A stretch of DNA of 64,000 bases from Egbenema bharatensis (lineage in GTDB: Bacteria; Cyanobacteriota; Cyanobacteriia; Elainellales; Elainellaceae): the NCBI RefSeq assembly GCF_048077055.1, contig NZ_CP182236.1:4588001-4652000 (forward strand), in the 5' to 3' direction. Under the pieces are notes generated by a model. The model was not told where the DNA came from and made no database searches. It was given only the letters and a program-made list of their open reading frames with translations. Shown here piece by piece: positions 16,792-26,411 of the stretch (position 1 is its first letter; each line of letters opens with the position of its first letter). The translations under genes and the position numbers were made by a program.

Positions 16792-17955
16792 ATGGGTCGA
16801 GTTGGCGTTCTGTTGCTTAATTTAGGGGGGCCGGATCAGCTAGATGACGTTCGCCCATTTTTGTTTAATCTCTTCTCTGACCCAGAGATTATTCGCCTGC
16901 CCTTTTCCTGGCTCCAGAAACCCCTGGCGTGGATGATTTCTACCAGCCGTGCCAGTAAGTCTCAAGAAAATTACAAGATGATTGGCGGTGGCTCTCCGCT
17001 CCGGCGGATCACCGAGGAGCAGGCCCAGGCGTTGCAAAGCTCGCTTCAAGAACGCGGTCAGGATGCTCAGGTATATATCGGTATGCGCTACTGGCATCCC
17101 TTTACCGAAGAGGCGATCGCCCGAATCAAGCGCGATCGGGTAGAGCAACTTGTGATTCTTCCTCTCTATCCCCAGTTCTCTATCAGCACCAGCGGTTCCA
17201 GTTTTCGGTTATTGGAGAAGCTCTGGCAGGAAGATCCATCCCTCGATCGGGTTGAGTATACGGTGATTCCCTCCTGGTATCGGCGATCGGGTTATCTGCA
17301 AGCCATGGCCCAACTGATTGCCCAGGAGCTAGATCAGTTTCCGAACCCCGATCAGGTTCATATTTTCTTCAGTGCCCACGGCGTTCCCCTGAGCTACGTT
17401 GAGGAAGCTGGCGATCCCTATCAGCAGGAAATTGAGGAATGCACTGCCCTGATCATGCAAACCCTCAACCGCCCTAATCCCCACACCCTGGCCTATCAGA
17501 GCCGGGTTGGGCCCGTGGAGTGGCTGAAGCCCTATACCGAAGAAGCGATTCCTGAGCTGGCAGAGCAAGGGGTGGAAAATTTGCTGGTGGTTCCGCTCAG
17601 CTTTGTCTCAGAGCACATTGAAACCCTCCAGGAAATTGATATCGAGTACCGGGAGTTGGCAGAAGAGTCAGGGATTCATCACTTTCAGCGAGTGCCGGCC
17701 CTCAACACCCATCCGGTGTTTATTAACGACCTGGCGGACCTGGTGGTTTCTGCCATGAATGCCCCCAGCATGAAGCTGGACGAAGTTCCCCAGATGCGGA
17801 AAACCGTCAAGATGTATCCCCAGGAACGCTGGGAATGGGGCATGACCACAGCGGCGGAAGTGTGGAATGGTCGCCTGGCTATGCTGGGCTTTATTGCGCT
17901 GATCCTCGAACTTATCAGTGGCCATGGGCCATTGCATTTCGTTGGATTGCTTTAA
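16792..17955 (+). CDS. hemH: Ferrochelatase with C-terminal CAB domain
   Basis: HemH inserts Fe2+ into protoporphyrin IX, the last step of heme synthesis. The protein starts with the conserved 'MGRVGVLLLNLGGPDQLDD'; the frame is open further upstream to 16615, but homologues begin at this Met (GTG 16783 is an alternative). Signature segments are 'GGGSPLRRIT', 'YPQFSISTSGSSFR', catalytic His in 'FFSAHGVPLSY', and 'SFVSEHIETLQEIDIEY'. The C-terminal 'WNGRLAMLGFIALILEL' is a chlorophyll a/b-binding-like helix, diagnostic of cyanobacterial and plastid type-II ferrochelatases and absent from most other bacteria. It is membrane-attached and about 387 residues long. Confidence 0.94.
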   Translation: MGRVGVLLLNLGGPDQLDDVRPFLFNLFSDPEIIRLPFSWLQKPLAWMISTSRASKSQENYKMIGGGSPLRRITEEQAQALQSSLQERGQDAQVYIGMRYWHPFTEEAIARIKRDRVEQLVILPLYPQFSISTSGSSFRLLEKLWQEDPSLDRVEYTVIPSWYRRSGYLQAMAQLIAQELDQFPNPDQVHIFFSAHGVPLSYVEEAGDPYQQEIEECTALIMQTLNRPNPHTLAYQSRVGPVEWLKPYTEEAIPELAEQGVENLLVVPLSFVSEHIETLQEIDIEYRELAEESGIHHFQRVPALNTHPVFINDLADLVVSAMNAPSMKLDEVPQMRKTVKMYPQERWEWGMTTAAEVWNGRLAMLGFIALILELISGHGPLHFVGLL

Positions 17956-18271
17956 GGAACGCGGATTAAATAAAATCGAAAATTTAATCTCCAGAAGGGG
18001 CGCACTGCTGTGCGTTCGTACAGAAAAAATCGGAGTTATTTAATTTGCGTCCCTAAGTGTCTATAAGTGTCTATCGGAAAACTCCCTGGAGTTTTTGGCA
18101 GCTAAATCCCCTGACAGCGTTGTTGGACAGGTTCTAGGTTGAATTGCTCTGTGGGATCATTGGCGGAACGATCGTCTGCCCATAGGCATAGAGAATCATG
18201 AAGGGGGTCGATCGATCGCGGCGATCGCTGTATTCTAGATCGGCAGATTCAAATCCCTCTCTATTGCATTG
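17956..18271. repeat. Gap with a degenerate type C palindrome
   Basis: GGGGCGCACTGCTGTGCGTTCGTAC (17998-18022) is a degenerate type C copy just after hemH. GTGTCTATAAGTGTCTAT is a short direct repeat at about 18055-18072. No gene seen. Confidence 0.55.
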
Positions 18272-19570
18272 ATGCCGATGTATCCCTTTGCCCTTTGGGA
18301 CGTGCCCGTCCGCTCCAACCATCTATCCAGTCGTCGTAGTGCCCTGAAGTTAGCCCGCCAGGGAAATGCGCGATCGATCGCCACCTTGATGAACTATTCC
18401 CTCAAAATCAGGGGAATTACTGCGCGGGCCAATTTCCAGGAAGGGTGCCTGTGGGTGACGTTGGAAGGCAACCCGGTGCCCCGGCAGAAGGATATGGTGC
18501 GGTTTGTGTATGGTGGGATTTCACGGCTCAATATTCCCGAGCTAAAAATCGTCCGGGTTTATGGCATGCGGATTGGGCAGACAACTCCGGTTTGGAGCCA
18601 GGATATTCGGCTTGATCAACCCTATGATGACGAAATTGAGGAATCTGATGCGGGCATTCCTCCCCTGCGGGTGAGTGGCTCGGCTCAATCGCTCAAGCAG
18701 ATTTACTCAAAATTGAATTCTGATACAGAGACACTCCTGGATTTTGCGTCAGACCTTTCAGATCCTTCTGTAGCAGTTTCCCGTTCCGGCCAGCGGTTTG
18801 CCGATGCCCCCTTATCAGAGTTGCTGGGAGAAGGGGGAGGGGTAAAACGCGATCGCTCAATGCCTGCCCACGGGATTGAAACCGTCACCCAGGGTCAACG
18901 ACTCCGGTTGTCCTTTCCCCTAACGGAACCTGTGCCCAGCCAACGACGGCTCATGGCACTACTGAAGGTCTTGACGGCAATTACAATTCTGGTGGCAGTG
19001 GGCAGTTTATGGCAGGTGATGGCTCCGTTGAAAGGGTTGCCAGGCATGGATGATCCATTGATGCTTCGCGTGGTGGGTAGTGCCGCCCTTTTGAGTATGG
19101 CGATCGTCGCCTGGTTTGCCCTCTCGTACCGCAGAGGCACGAATCTGCATCCTAAATACGCGCAACAGTCCTATGTGCGTTTGGGGTTTGCTTTTCTCGT
19201 GAACATTGGCTCGGCATTGCTGTTGATGCTGCTGTTCGGGCTGGGGATTCTGGCTCCCAGTTCTTCGGTGATTCTCCCCCTATTTGCCCTGTGCGTTGGC
19301 TTCTGGATGATGGGCTGTTATTCCCTTGCTAAAGCCAAAGGCTATCATCCGCTTTGGGGACTGGCTGGCATTTTGCTGTTGGATGGTGCTGTATTGTTGA
19401 GTATCTTTCCCGATCGCCGCTTACCTCACCTTAGGGTTGTGCCGGAGTCATCCATTGAGCAGCCTGCATTCGATCGGGCTGAATCCAATCGGGCTGAATC
19501 TAATCGGGCTGAATCTGAAGAAATCGATCAATTTGCACAGATAATTTGCATAGATAATTTGCATAAATGA
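18272..19570 (+). CDS. Membrane protein with conserved soluble N-domain, hypothetical
   Basis: About 432 residues. Starts are TTG 18269, ATG 18272 and ATG 18278; I favour 18272. Residues about 40-115 form a small domain ('ITARANFQEGCLWVTLEG', 'MVRFVYGGISRLNIPELK') of a kind repeated in cyanobacterial hypothetical proteins. A linker follows, then about six hydrophobic helices (about 230-390). The extreme C-terminus is built from repeats: a 15-bp unit encoding 'NRAES' three times and a 13-bp unit (AGATAATTTGCAT) twice, running to the stop. Function unknown. Confidence 0.65.
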   Translation: MPMYPFALWDVPVRSNHLSSRRSALKLARQGNARSIATLMNYSLKIRGITARANFQEGCLWVTLEGNPVPRQKDMVRFVYGGISRLNIPELKIVRVYGMRIGQTTPVWSQDIRLDQPYDDEIEESDAGIPPLRVSGSAQSLKQIYSKLNSDTETLLDFASDLSDPSVAVSRSGQRFADAPLSELLGEGGGVKRDRSMPAHGIETVTQGQRLRLSFPLTEPVPSQRRLMALLKVLTAITILVAVGSLWQVMAPLKGLPGMDDPLMLRVVGSAALLSMAIVAWFALSYRRGTNLHPKYAQQSYVRLGFAFLVNIGSALLLMLLFGLGILAPSSSVILPLFALCVGFWMMGCYSLAKAKGYHPLWGLAGILLLDGAVLLSIFPDRRLPHLRVVPESSIEQPAFDRAESNRAESNRAESEEIDQFAQIICIDNLHK

Positions 19571-20137
19571 AATGCTCCTCCCATCGGGCGTTTTCATTTT
19601 GCATTGACATAACCAATTCTCGCTGGCGGGCAAGATGCTTGCGCTACGGAAATCAATTCATTGGCATCAATGGGATACGGCCATCGTTGATCACCATCTC
19701 CCCATCTCCCCATCTCCCCATCATCAATCGCCCTTACCAACATTATTACCAACATTTCACAACGAAGCGGCGGAAATGCAAGGATTATTTCGCTTCAAAA
19801 ATTTGTAACAAAACATTATTAATAGGCAAAGAATTAAGACAGTATAAAATCAAACCTGTAGAATCTGAGACAATACCAGAATCAGTTGAACGACGGTCAT
19901 CTAGCTTTTTGAACCTATTCTCAGAGCAATATCGAACAACTCTTTTCTGGGCGGGTCAAATTAGCAACTAGTTGAAATCGCAATTTTTTTAGCTTCGATC
20001 GTAGTTCTGTAGATTCATCTGAATAAATTGTCGATCGACAGAGTCGTAATACACAGAAAGGATAGGACAGGAACGATAGGTTAGTACTCTACTGCTGACC
20101 ATTTTCTGCTTCGTTGTTTAACAATTTGAGGTAAACC
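19571..20137. repeat. 567-bp gap: type B palindrome and 8-bp tandem repeat
   Basis: It contains a minus-oriented type B copy (GCGGGCAAGATGCTTGCGCT, 19625-19644) and about three copies of the octamer CATCTCCC (19694-19721). A 134-codon frame spans these repeats and is not supported as a gene. The 3' part should carry the gltS promoter. Confidence 0.65.
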
Positions 20138-21582
20138 GTGTTTACGCTAAGAGATGTTTTCTTTGCATTTATCAACATCGCCATTCTGGTGTTGGTAGGC
20201 AGATACATCAAACAAAAGGTGCATTGGCTGCAACGATTGTATCTGCCTGAATCAGTCATTGCAGGGGTTTTGGCTCTAATCCTGGCACCGCAGGTCTTAG
20301 GGGCCATTGCCACTGCCATTGGCGGAACCGAGGCGACCTTTGCTGATGGATTATTTCCTGAAACGATCCGCACCGTCTGGTCTCAGTCTCCCGGTATTTT
20401 CATCAACATTGTCTTTGCTGCTTTGTTTTTGGGTGAAACTATTCCCCCACCGCGTCAGATTTGGCGGAGTGCCGCGCCTCAGGTGGTCTTTGGGCAAACC
20501 CTGGCGTGGGGACAATATGTGATTGGAGCCTTGGTCACACTGCTGATTTTGATCCCTTTATTCGATGCCAACCCGATTTCAGCGGCTCTGATTGAAATTG
20601 CCTTTGAAGGGGGACACGGTACTGCTGGCGGTATGGCGGGCACTTTGAGCGAGTTGGGGTTTGAAGATGGGGCGATCTGGCCCTGGGTCTGGCGACGGTG
20701 GGAATTGTTTCTGGGATTATTTGTGGAACGGCCCTGGCTAACTGGGGCAGGCGCAAAGGTCATGTTCAGACCGTGGCCACAACGGTGGAAGACCCTGGCG
20801 ATATTCCTGAACTCAGCGAACCCCATCCTCCAGAATTTGAGCGGCGTAGAGCCAGATTAATGCGAAACCTGCTGATTGACCCCCTCTCTATCAACTTTGG
20901 GATTGTGGGTTTAGCCGTTGCGATCGGTTGGTTAATTCTGGAAGGGTTGAGGTTACTCGAAGCCCTGACCTGGGGACAAACGGGGTTTGAGGTGATGACC
21001 TATGTGCCTCTGTTCCCAATGGCGTTGATTGGTGGCATCATCGTGCAACTGGTCATGGAGCGATTGGGATTGCATCCGTTAATCATTCGTCCTTTGATGC
21101 AAAACATTGCTGGACTGGCTCTGGACGTGGTGGTGGTGACGGCCCTGGCATCCATCTCGCTTCAGGTGATTGGTAGCAACCTGCCAACGTTCATCATTCT
21201 CAGCGTGGTCGGTATCCTGTGGAATGTTTTGATGTTCCTCTGGCTTGCACCCCGAATTTTCCCCGATCATTGGTTTGAACGGGGCATTGGCGACTTAGGG
21301 CAGTCGATGGGCGTTACGGCAACTGGGATTCTGCTCCTGCGGATGGTTGATCCAGATGGTCAGTCGGGGGCGTTTGAGAGTTTTGCCTACAAGCAACTCT
21401 TTTTTGAACCGATCGTTGGGGGTGGTTTGTTTACAGCCGCTGCACCAGTGCTCATCGTCAATCTGGGGGTCGTGGGAATGCTGATCCTGACATCGGTGCT
21501 GTTGGCGATTTGGCTGGTATTGGGCTTCATGCTGATCAAGCAGCGCAAAAAACAGAAGCAACGGACGCTGACCAGCGTTTGA
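20138..21582 (+). CDS. gltS: GltS-type sodium/glutamate symporter, frame broken once
   Basis: A polytopic permease of the sodium:glutamate symporter family (ESS/GltS). The first half has 'YLPESVIAGVLALILAPQVLG', 'SPGIFINIVFAALFLGE' and 'FEGGHGTAGGMAGTL' (the glycine-rich re-entrant loop). After 'FEDGA' the frame breaks: the site reads GGGGCGATCTGG, and one extra G (GCGGAT, base 20674) restores 'DLALGLATVGIVSGIICGTAL' and the second half, with its own 'DLGQSMGVTATGILLLRM' loop. The restored length is about 481 residues. As given, the protein would stop at 20860. I think the break is more likely a sequence error than a true pseudogene. Confidence 0.8.
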
Positions 21583-22027
21583 GGAATTGGCTGCAATTGA
21601 TCCATGCAATTCCTTAGTCTCAGAATTGGGGAGTCAATGGGGATTAAATCACCTGTTCACCGTTCTGCTGCTTTGACTGGGCGGGCAAGATGCCCACCCC
21701 ACAAGACTTTCAGATTATTGAATTTGCATTTCTTAGAGAGCTTGATTCTATCCAGTTTCAGGCTCTCTTTTTGATCCCAAATTGCGATCAACTCATACCG
21801 ATTTCAATTGTTTGTGGAGCAGATGGGTCTTTGTAAGGGCGCACAGCAGTGCGTCCCTGCCAGGATTTGCAACTTCTGCCAATTAACTTAGTATCAAATT
21901 GCGATCGAGCGGGTGGATCACAATTTTGCCTTTGCACGACAAATCTCTTACTGGCAGGCAAGATGCCTGCGCTACGGAAAACATCCTGTCGGACATCAAT
22001 CCCTTTGCCTGAATAGGATGCGCCTGA
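21583..22027. repeat. 445-bp gap with A, C and B palindromes in series
   Basis: Type A (GACTGGGCGGGCAAGATGCC, 21676-21695, and its CACAAGA tail), type C (GGGCGCACAGCAGTGCGTCC, 21838-21857, with the tail CCAGGATTTGCAACTTCTGC) and type B (GGCAGGCAAGATGCCTGCGC, 21954-21973) all occur in this one gap. No gene seen. Confidence 0.8.
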
Positions 22028-23344
22028 TCACGCTACGCCCATCAAACATCCTGCACAACCACACCGATAGCCCAATCCCGATGAGTCTGCCAGACGGTTG
22101 AATGCCGAGCTTTGGGGCTGGTTGCTGGCACGTTGACTGGTACGAGCGGAAGGATTCTGAACCGCAGCCGCATAGTTAACCGTATAGCCAATATCATTCA
22201 AAATGGCGACATCCAGCCGATTGGGTAAGGTTCGCACCCCAGCCGCGATCTTGACATCCATCATGGATTCTCCCGATCCACCGAACTCGTAGCCTTCCTG
22301 CACATGACCACCGCTTAAGGGAATGGGGTTGCCGCCATTCACCGCTCTGGCATTAATTCCCCAAAAGCCCCGTTCGGAACTGCGGGCTGGATCAATGGGG
22401 GCCGTTAGACGATCGAAGGCCTGGCTTGTGCCAAACCCCAGAACGTGACCAATTTCGTGAACAGCAGTGGAAATGAAGTCGATTTGATTGGTGGGAATAT
22501 CATTCGCAGTCTCCGGGGTAGGGTCAAAAAACCAGCGGGTCGGAGAACCGCCACTGTCCAGATCAAAGGCGATCGACCCCATCCAGGGACGGAATTGATT
22601 GCCGGTAATTCGAGCTTCACGGTTTCCGGCGGGAGCCGCCTGGGCCAGGATCGGGCTGCGATTGAAACCAGAGCCGCTAAACCCCAGATCCCTGGCTCCG
22701 ACGAAAATAACCAGATCATCAATCACCGTATTGTTCACCATCCCTTCCCGAATCCATTGTCCGGTTTGAGGATTGAACACGCCGTAGGTGCGCGTTCCAG
22801 CGGGAACTTCTGGAAAATCATCCAGAATAATATTCTCCCAAATCCGAGCCGCCACCTCCAATGCGGCCCGACGCTGCGGGGTAAACCAGCCATTCGTATC
22901 GAAGCGGTAGTCAAAGCGAATATTGAATCTAGACTTATCCACCCCAGAGGATGAAGCCGTGGCAGGAGGGCGACTGGGGGAGGATACGACGGGTTGAGCA
23001 AGGGGATTTGCCGTCAACACCAACCGATACTTTGTGTCACGGCTGCGCTGTTGGGGCACGACTCGAATATGGTACGTTCCAGGATCCAGAGTTTGCTGAA
23101 TGCTTGCCGATCCTTTTTGGGGACGGGGTAATCGCCGCAGCACTCGACCGACCGCATCCAGTAGCACAACGCGGGCATTCGATCGCTGACTTCTGGCTGA
23201 AAGGGTCAGTTGGCTACGCTGCCCCAGTTGAAACTGGAAAAAGTCTCTCGGAGCATCTCCTCCCACCCGATCGCGGGCTACCACCCGACCGGAGGATAAA
23301 TTGAGCGCCCTTGCACCGGATAAAACATTGTCAGAACGACTCAT
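22028..23344 (-). CDS. PPC-domain plus matrixin-like zinc metalloprotease
   Basis: About 438 residues from ATG 23344, which has AGGA at good spacing; the frame extends to 23413. An N-terminal PPC-like beta domain ('DFFQFQLGQRSQLTLSA', 'PGTYHIRVVP', about 30-120) precedes a metzincin-type domain. The zinc site is 'HEIGHVLGFGTS', the 'HExxHxxGxxT' form of matrixin-like cyanobacterial proteases. The C-terminal end is unusual, 'YRCGCAGCLMG', with three Cys in five residues. No classical signal peptide is obvious; the PPC domain suggests export by a non-Sec route, which is inference. Confidence 0.78.
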   Translation of the reverse strand: MSRSDNVLSGARALNLSSGRVVARDRVGGDAPRDFFQFQLGQRSQLTLSARSQRSNARVVLLDAVGRVLRRLPRPQKGSASIQQTLDPGTYHIRVVPQQRSRDTKYRLVLTANPLAQPVVSSPSRPPATASSSGVDKSRFNIRFDYRFDTNGWFTPQRRAALEVAARIWENIILDDFPEVPAGTRTYGVFNPQTGQWIREGMVNNTVIDDLVIFVGARDLGFSGSGFNRSPILAQAAPAGNREARITGNQFRPWMGSIAFDLDSGGSPTRWFFDPTPETANDIPTNQIDFISTAVHEIGHVLGFGTSQAFDRLTAPIDPARSSERGFWGINARAVNGGNPIPLSGGHVQEGYEFGGSGESMMDVKIAAGVRTLPNRLDVAILNDIGYTVNYAAAVQNPSARTSQRASNQPQSSAFNRLADSSGLGYRCGCAGCLMGVA

Positions 23345-23436
23345 ATCAGTCCTATGGAACTCTGCTTTTGCACCGATCGTCGAATCGGTCAGCGAATCGG
23401 CTATCCAATACACTCAGAGGGCACACACACGACTGA

Positions 23437-23465
23437 ACGGGTACTGGTACTGGTACTGGTACTGA
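23437..23465. repeat. Hexanucleotide tandem repeat (GGTACT)4
   Basis: GGTACT is repeated four times, 100 bp upstream of the metalloprotease start on the minus strand. It may sit in that gene's promoter region and be length-variable. Confidence 0.85.
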
Positions 23466-23666
23466 TTGACTCAGGGTTTATACGGAAATGTTCCTGAGGT
23501 TTCAGATATTGTCTCAGAAATATTACTTTTGTGCGAACCTGGCTTTATGTCGTCTTTGTAAAGTCTGTCTCCAGAATCTAAAAATTATCCAAAAAGTTGG
23601 AAGCAATGGGAACCTTTAATGGCTAGGATGGTAACCTATGCTGATCTGATTAGGGTTTAAGATCTG

Positions 23667-23960
23667 ATGTTGACAAAGGGGCTTGATCAAGAGACGGAAA
23701 AATTTTTGTCCGATATTCTGGCACGGGAAAAAACAACGACGGATGAGTTAATCAAAAACTTGATCCGCGATCGGTGGATGGCACTCAACCAATCTGCTGA
23801 TATGTCAGAAGAGCAAATCCGCGCTTCCCGCGAAGCGATGCCAGCAGCGATGTCACAAACATCTGCAGATGTAACGTCCGGTTTGCCAACCAGTGCAGCA
23901 AAACAAAAGAATAACAAAAAAGCGATCGCAGAATTTATTAAGAAAAAGCGGTTCTGTTAA
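23667..23960 (+). CDS. Small putative RHH-like protein
   Basis: A 97-residue protein. Residues about 4-37 (LDQETEKFLSDILAREKTTT, then DELIKNLIRDRWMAL) have the beta-helix-helix look of ribbon-helix-helix antitoxin-type regulators. The middle is Ser/Thr/Ala-rich and the tail is strongly basic (KKAIAEFIKKKRFC). No toxin gene adjoins it. It is monocistronic and ends in a strong terminator at 24012-24061. I do not recognise a named family. Confidence 0.6.
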   Translation: MLTKGLDQETEKFLSDILAREKTTTDELIKNLIRDRWMALNQSADMSEEQIRASREAMPAAMSQTSADVTSGLPTSAAKQKNNKKAIAEFIKKKRFC

Positions 23961-24011
23961 GTCCGCTCATCATTGCGGTTTCCTTAAATCCGCCAACCAT
24001 TATTTTGTGAC

Positions 24012-24061
24012 AGCAGGTTTTCTCCAGGCTTTTAACCCGCAGCGAGAAACCTGCTTTTTTC
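24012..24061 (+). terminator. Intrinsic terminator
   Basis: AGCAGGTTT (24012-24020) pairs with AAACCTGCT (24047-24055), followed by TTTTT. It lies 51 bp after the small RHH-like gene. Confidence 0.85.
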
Positions 24062-24101
24062 ATGATTATTATTCTCAGCAAAAAATTATTTTCGCGTTGT
24101 A

Positions 24102-24203
24102 AGGGGTATGCGGCAAAATAACATACCCGTTAGGGGCGCGCTGCTATGCGCCCTTACAGCCGATTGTTTCAAAAATTGGGATGCTATTTGATTGCAGATC
24201 CCT
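24102..24203. repeat. MITE-like element D, copy 2, with nested type C palindrome
   Basis: AGGGGTATGCGG is the left end and TGCAGATCCCT the right end. A type C palindrome (GGGGCGCGCTGCTATGCGCC) sits at the position where copy 1 has only a degenerate hairpin. Confidence 0.7.
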
Positions 24204-24232
24204 AATATTCGCTGCGTATCCTAAAATTTTTT

Positions 24233-24262
24233 CACAGGCAGGCAAGCTGCCTGCGCTACAAA
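24233..24262 (-). repeat. Dispersed palindrome type B
   Basis: CAGGCAGGCAAGCTGCCTGC followed by GCTACA, just downstream of the SGNH hydrolase gene on the minus strand. Confidence 0.75.
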
Positions 24263-24276
24263 GATTTTTTGACCCC

Positions 24277-25218
24277 TCACCACTGTGCTGTCTCCAAAAC
24301 CTGCTGTTCATACACCTTCAGAGCGATCGACCAAACGTAAAACCCTTGCTGATTCAGGTGTAAGCCGTCGGTGCTGAGTTCCATTCGTAAATCTCCTTCA
24401 TCGTCCGCAAACAGGGAATAGAGATCTAGAAAATACACGCCTTCCTCGTTAGCCATTTGCTCTATCTGGCGATTCATGGCTCGAATCTCAGAATTGGGTA
24501 AGGTCAGAAGTCGATCGCGTCCTTCCCAGGTAGCCTGTTCTGCGGCATGGGGCAGGATAGACTGAAGCACAATCTGCGCCTGGGGATGAACGTCTTTTAG
24601 ATAGTTCACGATCTGTCGTTGGTTCTCCAACACCGTCAACTCATTCGTGCCCCGAATCAAATCATTAATGCCAATCATGACAAAAATGGTGTCGGGGAGC
24701 GTCTGATCAAACAAGTCCAGCCGCCTCAGCAACCCCACAGAGGTTTCACCCGAAATTCCCTGATTTAACCAGGTGCGATCGCTGGGTAAATATTCTTCAG
24801 GAAACCAGAGACTAATGGAATCTCCCGCCAGAATCGCCAGCCGTTCGGGTCGCTGTTCTGCCACCACGCTAGCCTCTTGCGCCAGCAATTCCTGCCATTC
24901 TTCATAGGTCAATTGATGACGTTGTCCCAGCTCTGAATCGGGTGCAGGCATTGGATCAACTTCTGTTAAAGAAAATTCATCCTGCTGGGGTGTGGAGGAT
25001 GCGGCCAGGGAAGCGGGCGTAGGGCTAAATTGCCTCAATCCCAAAGCCAGGACAATGGCTAACAAAAAGCCGTTGGCAGCCAGAGATAAAAAGACCCAGG
25101 TGGGCAGCAGGCGAAGTCGTAGGAGGGACGGAGAAAATTTAAGAAAATTGCTTGCAGCCTGGAGCCGACGATCGCTCCGATGCCTTGAACGCCGATTTTG
25201 AAACAACGGTGAACCCAT
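24277..25218 (-). CDS. SGNH/GDSL hydrolase, membrane-anchored
   Basis: This 313-residue protein has a basic N-terminus, one TM helix (about 38-60, 'VFLSLAANGFLLAIVLALGL') and a Pro/Ser/Thr spacer. An SGNH esterase domain follows with block I 'AILAGDSISLWF' (catalytic Ser), block II Gly in 'NQGISGET', block III 'GINDL' and block V 'DGLHLN' (Asp and His of the triad). The family hydrolyses acyl or acetyl esters of lipids and polysaccharides. The anchor implies a periplasmic or lumenal catalytic domain. The substrate is not predictable. Confidence 0.85.
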   Translation of the reverse strand: MGSPLFQNRRSRHRSDRRLQAASNFLKFSPSLLRLRLLPTWVFLSLAANGFLLAIVLALGLRQFSPTPASLAASSTPQQDEFSLTEVDPMPAPDSELGQRHQLTYEEWQELLAQEASVVAEQRPERLAILAGDSISLWFPEEYLPSDRTWLNQGISGETSVGLLRRLDLFDQTLPDTIFVMIGINDLIRGTNELTVLENQRQIVNYLKDVHPQAQIVLQSILPHAAEQATWEGRDRLLTLPNSEIRAMNRQIEQMANEEGVYFLDLYSLFADDEGDLRMELSTDGLHLNQQGFYVWSIALKVYEQQVLETAQW

Positions 25219-25310
25219 TCAGCTAACGACTATTGTGTGTGATAAGGCTATCAAAGAATTTTGCACTCAGCTACACCCATTAATTTTTTATCAGTTTTTT
25301 GTCCTGCCGA

Positions 25311-26411
25311 CTACTGACCTGGCTTTCCCTGTCTGGGCAAACGCAAAGATTTAGGATTCAATGGGCTCAAAATCTGGTTCAACTCTCGCAGTTGCTCTGC
25401 CGTCCCCATACAAATTAAGACATCCCCCTCTTGAAGCGTGGCCCCAGCAGTGGGGCCACCAATTAATGTGCCATCAGCCCGACGGATCGCCAGTACTAAG
25501 GCTCCAGACTGTGCTCGAATGTCTGTTTCATGGAGCGTCTGCCCAATGTAGGGACAGCTTTCTGGATCAATCAGAAATTCTTCCATATAGAGCGATCGAT
25601 CGGTTCCCGCCATGATGCCATCGACAAAATCCATCACCTGGGGGCGGAGGGCTGCGGCCGCCATGCGTCGTCCGCCAGTAATGTAGGGTGAAATCACGGC
25701 ATCGGCTCCACCACGCTGGAGTTTTTTCAGAGCCTCTTCCGTGTTGGCCCGGGCGATCGCTCGAATTTTTGGGTTCAGGGTTTTAGCAGAAAGCACCGTA
25801 TAAAGATTTTCTGCATCAGAAGGCAAAGCTGAAACCAGACAGATAGCACGGGTCACTCCAGCCACCATCAACGTTTCATCCAGAGTGGCATCGCCTTGCA
25901 GCGTGAGATAGCCCATCCGCTCACTCTCTTCTGCCATATCCTGTTGAAATTCCACCACCAGAAAAGAGACATTTTCCGTCGCAAATTCCAGGGCAATCTG
26001 TCGGCCCATCCGTCCAAAACCGCAGATAATGTAATGTTCTGATAGCTTACTGATCAAGCGATGCCGCCTCAAACGAACTCTTTCTTGAAGATAGCCTTGA
26101 ACCACAATTTCCGTGAGTCGATTAATAATGTAACCAAAGCTGGCAATCCCCATCACAATCAGAGCGATGGTAAAGATGCGCCCGTTTGGACTCAACGGTT
26201 CCACTTCGGTAAAGCCTACCGTTGAGAGGGTAATCATGGTCATGTAGGCTGCATCCACCCAGGAGTAGCCTTCAATCAGGCGATATCCCAGCGTTCCTAC
26301 CAACCAAACAATGCCTAGAGCCGCAATGCCGATCGTGATTTCAAAACGAATCCGTTTGTATTTTCTGCGAAGGTTGAAGAACACAGAGGATATCGGGGAA
26401 GAAAGATTCAA
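25311..26411 (-). CDS. Two-TM potassium-channel-like protein with RCK (TrkA-N/TrkA-C) domains
   Basis: The 366-residue protein has two TM helices (about 24-45 and 79-100) around a pore loop 'MITLSTVGFTEV' (about 59-70), then an RCK N-lobe with dinucleotide motif 'CGFGRMGRQIA' and a TrkA-C lobe ending 'EGDVLICMGTAEQLREL'. This is the MthK/Kch architecture: a ligand-gated tetrameric cation channel of the cytoplasmic membrane. The selectivity filter reads TVGFTE instead of TVGYGD; Phe for Tyr is tolerated in some K+ channels, while Thr for the last Gly is unusual. Confidence 0.85.
   Translation of the reverse strand: MNLSSPISSVFFNLRRKYKRIRFEITIGIAALGIVWLVGTLGYRLIEGYSWVDAAYMTMITLSTVGFTEVEPLSPNGRIFTIALIVMGIASFGYIINRLTEIVVQGYLQERVRLRRHRLISKLSEHYIICGFGRMGRQIALEFATENVSFLVVEFQQDMAEESERMGYLTLQGDATLDETLMVAGVTRAICLVSALPSDAENLYTVLSAKTLNPKIRAIARANTEEALKKLQRGGADAVISPYITGGRRMAAAALRPQVMDFVDGIMAGTDRSLYMEEFLIDPESCPYIGQTLHETDIRAQSGALVLAIRRADGTLIGGPTAGATLQEGDVLICMGTAEQLRELNQILSPLNPKSLRLPRQGKPGQ

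Noticed and set aside
19567..19971. 134-codon frame as a gene
   Set aside because: It runs through a type B palindrome and an octamer array, has no ribosome site and reads as low-complexity, frame-drifting peptide.
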